DNA of 64,000 nt, from assembly GCA_020091685.1 (NCBI GenBank), contig CM034605.1, positions 5,911,519-5,975,518 on the forward strand, written 5' to 3'. Positions 59,186 through 64,000 of this stretch are shown piece by piece. Numbering within the stretch: position 1 is the first letter of the stretch; every line of letters starts with the position of its first letter. Origin of the DNA: Lutjanus erythropterus (taxonomy: Eukaryota > Chordata > Actinopteri > Lutjaniformes > Lutjanidae). A program made the position numbers and the translations under genes. Under the pieces are notes generated by a model. It ran no database searches, was not told where the DNA came from, and was given only the letters and a program-made list of their open reading frames with translations.

Positions 59186-60119
59186 AAAGAAGATGCAGTG
59201 AAAGTGATTGATTTAGCTGTTTTCCTATTGTTTACGTGTATAGTGTAAACACACTCATAACATATGAAATATTTTTATATGTAGGCCTAAGTGATGTTTT
59301 CTGATTTAGGTATCTTATGTGGACAAAGTCTGATGGCTTTAAATGACTAAATGTCTTTATTCCATGGCATGTCCCAGGGTCCATGTTAAGCTCTGCATCC
59401 CTGAATCATTGAGGGTCTCTTATCCACATTCTGTGCCCTCGACTGGGACTCCTTGCTAGATGATGGATTGACACCATTGTAAATAACTCAAAGTCACTTT
59501 TAAACAACTTCAAGGGAAAAAAGCTGTGCTTTTAGAAAGTTTTAGAATGACTGCAAAGCCTCAGACACTGGGTTTAAGTTGCTGACATACAGTATTTGTG
59601 TATGTTGTTATTAGAAGAATAATTACAAAAATAAAAGTGAATAAATGATAATCTGAGCAAAAGAGAGTGAGAGTCTTTGTGGAACTGGTGGTGTGAAGGG
59701 TTTTGAGAGGCTTTGATATCGATCAAACAAGCAAACAGACTCCTAAATATATGTCTATTTCAAAGTTACTGACTTCTTAATTAAATAAAAAAAAATCAGG
59801 AAGTGGCTGTTTTGTCGTTGATGTAGTATTTTTGGAGTCAGCAGTGGTTGGAGGAACTGCACCTTAAAGCACTTCAACTGGCTTCAGTATTGAGTGTGTT
59901 TGATTGGTGTGATTATGATTACAATTCAATTTGTTCATCATTTATTAAACTGATAAATGGTAGGCTCATGAGTCCATAAGGCAGGAAGAAAGAGGATTCA
60001 GTTTGAGAAAAGGAGTGGAAAATCAGAAAGCCGAAATATTTTGAGTGATTGATTGCTTGGTCTGTTTGTCTGTGTGAACATGTGTGAGTGCCCAAGTGAC
60101 AGCACTGATAATATGTTTG

Positions 60120-60121
<2 letters not shown>
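59186..60121. other. no gene seen
   Basis: AT-rich unique DNA, no exon-like block. Confidence 0.45.

Positions 60122-60165
<44 letters not shown>
60122..60165 (+). repeat. (TG)n microsatellite
   Basis: Pure TG array of about 22 units. Confidence 0.95.
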
Positions 60166-60168
<3 letters not shown>

Positions 60169-60462
60169 GTGGTTTGGTATGCAAGGTTTTTGTAGGGAGG
60201 AAAGTTCACACGCCCCTGGCCCCCATCACTCTTCGTTTTCCCCCAGCTTTATCTGCCTCCATGAAATCTCACCACTTTGAGGGGAACATGGAGAAATTCC
60301 TGCCTCATCTGTGAAATACAATCCAAAAACATTACAGCCCATGTGTACACCTGGAACACATGAGTGCATTCAACACACCCGCACCTAACCCTCTAATGCA
60401 GGAAAAGAGCGACGCTTATCATATGACTGTACATCTGGAGTGTAATGTGGTTTCACTTACAG

Positions 60463-60746
60463 CAGTGATTCCCAACCAGGTGTACAGGTTCCCCAGGAGT
60501 ACTTCTGCAGTTGGCAGGTTTATGGAAAGATTGTGGAGTGGCTCAACTAACCTGAAAAAATAGAAATGATGATTAAAAACATCTAAACATGGTCATTCAT
60601 AGTAAGTTATCAGTAACACATTAATACCTTGCTCTGCATGTTATCAACCAAGCAGAAATGCCAAAAGAGCTAAATGATATATTGCTGAAATAGCTAACAG
60701 TAGCCTAATGAATAAATAGCTGAAATAGGTAAGTGGTAGATAAAAT
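60463..60746 (+). mobile_element. hAT-like element, first segment
   Basis: Starts CAGTGATTCCCAACCAGG, then GTACTTCTGCAG and GAAAGATTGTGGAGTGGCTC, the 5' end of a common fish hAT element. Interior words AATAGCTGAAATAGG and ATAGCTAACAGT continue after the insertions at 61,855-62,048 and 62,430-62,690. Confidence 0.7.
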
Positions 60747-60967
60747 ATTAAAGATCCTGTGTATAAGATTTATGGGGATTTATTGACAGAAAATGGCAGA
60801 AATTGATTATAATATTCAAACATGTTTTTATTTATGTATAATCAACTGAAAATAAGAATTACTGTTCTATAATTATTGTTACCTAAGAATGCACTATTTA
60901 TGTCCACAGAAGAAGTGGGGCTTCTTCCATGGAGGCTGCCATCTTACACTGCCATGTTTCTACTGTA
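60747..60967 (+). repeat. family B copy, first segment
   Basis: AAAGATCCTGTGTATAAGAT, GGGGATTTATTGACAGAAAA, TACCTAAGAATGCAC and GCCATGTTTCTACTGTA follow family B (compare 37,555-37,915). Interrupted at 60,968. Confidence 0.7.
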
Positions 60968-61700
60968 GGGCTGCCACCTTCAATGTGGAAAAATAAGGGA
61001 CACCTTGTGACCCCAGGCACCGGGACACAAGTCAAGCAGGGTGTCTTGGTGCTTCCCGATGAGATTTTGAGTGTCAGACATTTTATTACCTGCATTCTGG
61101 TGAATTTTTATGCACCACTTAGTGCTTTTCATGCATCAAATTCAAAGTACTCTGCTACTCAGAACATGAATGGAAAGGAGACACAGAGTCAATAAGAGCA
61201 AAGCACAGTTTCATCAGTTATATTACGGTGTCAAACATCAGATCATAAACACTAGGCAACATGTTTGGTCTGTTAAAGTAACTGGAGGTTGGACAGTCTA
61301 TCATATAGGCAACAGAAAATACTCGTTGCAGGGTTTTCCTTGTACTCATTCTCACTGACAGGACTGATCTACTTGTGGTCTGTCTGCCAGTTAGATCTGT
61401 ATTTGGACAGCTTCTCTATTTTTTCAGGTGGACTTGAGCTAAAGGTATTTGTCAGCATGAAAACAAAGAAATAAAAAAGTGTGTCTGAGTGACAGACAAC
61501 TTGTCTCTTATTCTGTTTTAATACTTCCCCACTACGTCTCATGAAGCTGTTCCAAGTAGGTGAAAAGGTAGTGTTGTCCATTAGAGAATCGTTTGAATGA
61601 GAATATGGGACAAATTACATCCTGTGTTGATTCAAGGGACAGTGCATTTTATTTCTGAATACAGGACAGTCCCGTATTGTACAGGACAGGTGGTAACCCT
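60968..61700. mobile_element. non-autonomous hAT-like element with GGGYTRCCACCT ends
   Basis: The left end GGGCTGCCACCTTCAATG with AAATAAGGGACA and the right end, on the minus strand, AGGGTTACCACCTGTCC with ACGGGACTGTCC form inverted ends of a fish element family (ends like AGGGTTGCCACC, AAATAAGGGAC). 733 bp, no transposase. Target duplication not clear (flanks CTACTGTA and TATAGTA are similar). Confidence 0.65.
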
Positions 61701-61854
61701 GTTATATAGTAGCCCAGAACAGAGAAAACAAACACTGGCTCTAGATACAGCCTTTGCATTTTGTGCAGCTACTGTAGGTTCTTGTAAGAGTGGAACACAG
61801 TGCAATCTAAAAACTCATCACCAGATGCCACACACTGCACACTGGTCCTTTAAA
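61701..61854 (+). repeat. family B copy, second segment
   Basis: Resumes with ATAGTAGCCCAGAACAGAG, AACAAACACTGGCTCTAGAT and ends ACCAGATGCCACACACTGC, TGGTCCTTTAA, exactly where the first segment stopped in the family order. Confidence 0.7.
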
Positions 61855-62048
61855 AAAGATGGCCAAAAGTGATGGTTAATGTGTTAAAATAGAAAGGTAA
61901 CAGATGTGGTTTAAATACATAAAAGTCAGATGAATGGTAATGGTAAAAAGTAATGGAAAAGGTTTAAATAGTTTCCTAAAGTTATGGATGAATGGTTGAA
62001 CAGTTAGCTAATGTTATTAGCTAAAACAAATGAATGAACACTTGAAAT
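61855..62048 (+). mobile_element. hAT-like element, second segment
   Basis: GAATGGTTGAACAGTTAGCT and AATGGTAATGGTAAAAAGTA continue the interior of the element that starts at 60,463. Confidence 0.55.
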
Positions 62049-62429
62049 TGTCACATCCTGAAGGTTATGTTTTCCTTGTTTGCTGTTTTTGTCAGTTTTT
62101 CCTGTGTTATTTTGGTACTAGTATTCAGGCACTTCACTTCCTGCCCCTGTGTGTTTCCCTCATGTGTGATTGCCTGCCCCACCCTGATTGGTTTCACCTG
62201 TCCCTCATTACCCCTCCTCCCTTGTGTATTTAGTCCTTGTGCCACCCTTTGTCTGTGTCAGTTCGTCTCTTTGTTTGAGAGTGTGTTCTAGCTCAACAGT
62301 TTTTCTAGAGATATCCTACTTTTGGACCTGTTCTTGTTTTTTGTTCCTGTTTTGCCTGCTCTCGTTTTTTCATTAAAAACCCGGTGATTGAGTCCAGCGT
62401 CTGAATCCTCTTTTTGGCCTGGTGTGATA
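62049..62429 (+). mobile_element. solo LTR (Ty3/gypsy-type), plus orientation
   Basis: 381 bp from TGTCACATCC to GGTGTGATA (last bases mutated from an expected CA). Contains TATA-like GTGTATTTAGTCC (62,224-62,236) and ATTAAA (62,372-62,377), in the same places as in the LTR at 36,978-37,410. Flanks GAAAT and GTAAT may be a decayed 5-bp duplication. It shares CACCTGTC and GTGTATTTARTCC with the other LTR. Confidence 0.7.
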
Positions 62430-62690
62430 GTAATAACTAAAGTAGGCTAAAGAATGAAGGGTTGAACAGTTAGCTAAAAGTAATGGGTAGATTACTGAAA
62501 TAGCCAAAACAAATTGATAAGTTGATGAAACAGCCTAAATGGTTGAAACAGTGGATAAATGCTTCTGCCACTTCAAGTGGTAGCAGGCTAGTAGCCTACA
62601 AATGCAAACCAAACTGATCTAAACACTGACAGTTCAACTGCATGACAAACTTTCCTAATTACATTAGTATGTTAGTAAAATAATATCCTA
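62430..62690 (+). mobile_element. hAT-like element, third segment
   Basis: GGTTGAACAGTTAGCTAAAA, AACAGCCTAAATGGTTGAAA and GCTTCTGCCACTTCAAGTGG are late-interior words of the same hAT family. The expected terminal GGTTGGGAACCACTG is absent, so the 3' end is lost. Confidence 0.6.
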
Positions 62691-63871
62691 AAATTTATTT
62701 GAATGAACACAATGGTAACATGACAGATGACAGGGCTGTGGAGGGAAATCAATCAGAAAAGGGTCGGAGTAACAGATTTATAGGATGATCCACCACCCAC
62801 CTGATTTCAAAATCGCCCTTATCCTTCTGTCGTCACCACCCTATACATATATACGTACATGCAAACAAAACATGCATGCTGGAATCTACTCCTAACAGAT
62901 ATTCACTTTCCTCCAGTGCTCTTTGTCGTTTCTTGGTGGAACATTTCCACCCGGTGAAATCAAATCAGACATGCAGGAGGGCTGCAGGGGGGGAGGGGAA
63001 AGAGTGACAGGAAAATGCAAAACGAAAGGTCGCATTTCATGCCGCTATCCATCATTTTTACAGTTGGGGTTGCAGACTTTGGGTTTTGCACGTTTTAGCA
63101 GCGTGGAGTGGGTGGTAAAGGGGCGGGAGAGGTGCCAGGGGAGTGTGTGTGTGTCACCGTGTTCGCTGGGGGAGTGTGCACTTTTAAGATAAACTGGTCT
63201 GATGAAAGAGGAGCCCTCGGCCTTGCAGTGGCCCCGAACATCCATCTGCTGATGTCACCTGCAAGTGTGTGTGTGTTGGTGTGTGCCTGCATATGTCTAT
63301 TGGTGTGTGGAATTTCAGTCTATTAAGTGACCCTGCAGTAAGGCCTTTGGGAAGAGAGCAGGGTAGATATGGGTTGTCAGGTGGAAGGATGATGGTTCTC
63401 AGCTCTCCTCAGCCCCCAACCCATTTATGTGAACGTGTGCACGCTCGTACGTGCATGCCATTAGTATCGTAGAACGAAGCACTTATCAAAGAGAAACCCC
63501 ACCCTTGTTCAGCGGGAACCTGAAACCTCTCCGAACATGGCAGGAGGAAAGGAGCGGAAAAGAAGAAAAAGAGTGGAGGAGACATTTAGGGGCCCGAAGT
63601 GCTAGAGGTATCATTACCTTTCCATTTCACTTGATGAAAGCCATTTGGCTGGATTAGTTTCACACTCTCAATGGGACCCCGAGGTGACAGGAGCCTCCCA
63701 TCAGGATTAGCGAGTCACGGTGGGCTGCAGACAGCAGGGTGATGAAGAGGAAGAAGAACCTCTGCGTACTGGCTCCGCCTCTCTCCACAACAAAGGGACG
63801 CTGCTTGTTTCTGCAGACTAACGGAGGCGGGGCTCCACGCTTGACAGGCGACAGACGTGTGTGTATGTGGC

Positions 63872-63877
<6 letters not shown>
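62691..63877. other. no gene seen
   Basis: GC-richer from 63,000 on, with imperfect GTGTGTG patches at about 63,145 and 63,265. Overlapping open frames on both strands lack exon features. Confidence 0.4.

Positions 63878-63935
<58 letters not shown>
63878..63935 (+). repeat. (TG)n microsatellite
   Basis: Pure TG array of about 29 units near the right edge of the window. Confidence 0.95.
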
Positions 63936-63936
<1 letters not shown>

Positions 63937-64000
63937 ACAAGAGAAAGTGTATCTGCACTGAGAGCCAGCCAAGTTGCCAGTCTGAATGAGAATGAAGGAC

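Noticed and set aside
62067..62376. Hydrophobic open frames
   Set aside because: Fall in the second solo LTR; pyrimidine-rich LTR sequence.
1..64000. tRNA, rRNA, snRNA and microRNA genes
   Set aside because: No box B (GGTTCGAATCC-like) with a cloverleaf, no rRNA blocks and no known microRNA seed in a hairpin was noticed by eye; a covariance-model scan could still find one.

Overview
This is vertebrate DNA and almost certainly from a ray-finned (teleost, probably percomorph) fish. The base composition is AT-leaning and CpG-poor, there are many (TG)n/(CA)n microsatellites, no operon-like ORF packing, and many dispersed repeats I recognise as typical of spiny-rayed fish genomes: Tc1/mariner, hAT, Harbinger and LTR relics, plus several unnamed families. 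Family names come from memory of such sequences, not from a library search. No complete protein-coding gene is visible. The window reads as intergenic and/or long-intron DNA, and nearly all long open reading frames are artefacts of microsatellites, homopurine tracts or transposon relics.

Layout. 0-8 kb: pyrimidine-rich DNA, several old repeat fragments, one good candidate coding exon on the minus strand (3421-3666) and a local direct duplication (about 4.07 and 4.81 kb). 8-16 kb: mostly unremarkable, with a hAT-like element carrying an internal degenerate minisatellite (13.9-14.8 kb) and a small hAT-type MITE (15.7-16.0 kb). 16-26 kb: two close TG arrays, a TIR repeat (17.2-17.7 kb), and repeat-poor stretches that could hold conserved non-coding elements. 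26-36 kb: a 180-bp direct duplication (26.3/26.9 kb), scattered repeats, and a Harbinger-like element with a fossil Myb/SANT reading frame (34.4-35.5 kb). 36-46 kb: dense repeats, including a solo LTR with an intact 5-bp target duplication inserted in an older repeat, then several purine-rich tracts (40.3-45.1 kb).

46-52 kb holds the most promising regulatory sequence: RFX X-box motifs at 46.46, 47.96 and 51.55 kb, a YY1-type ATGGCGGC box at 46.55 kb, and a compact promoter-like arrangement (X-box, two TGACG half-sites, TATA, initiator) at 51.4-51.7 kb. A CpG-containing possible exon lies at 49.5 kb. 52-64 kb: a Tc1/mariner MITE with matching 33-bp inverted ends (53.2-53.8 kb), a GATA array, and a four-layer nest of transposons (60.46-62.69 kb).

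I see no RNA gene, no CRISPR array and no convincing novel multi-gene system. The leads worth following are the unidentified exon at 3.4 kb and the promoter-like clusters at 46.4 and 51.5 kb. The transposon nests give a readable insertion history.
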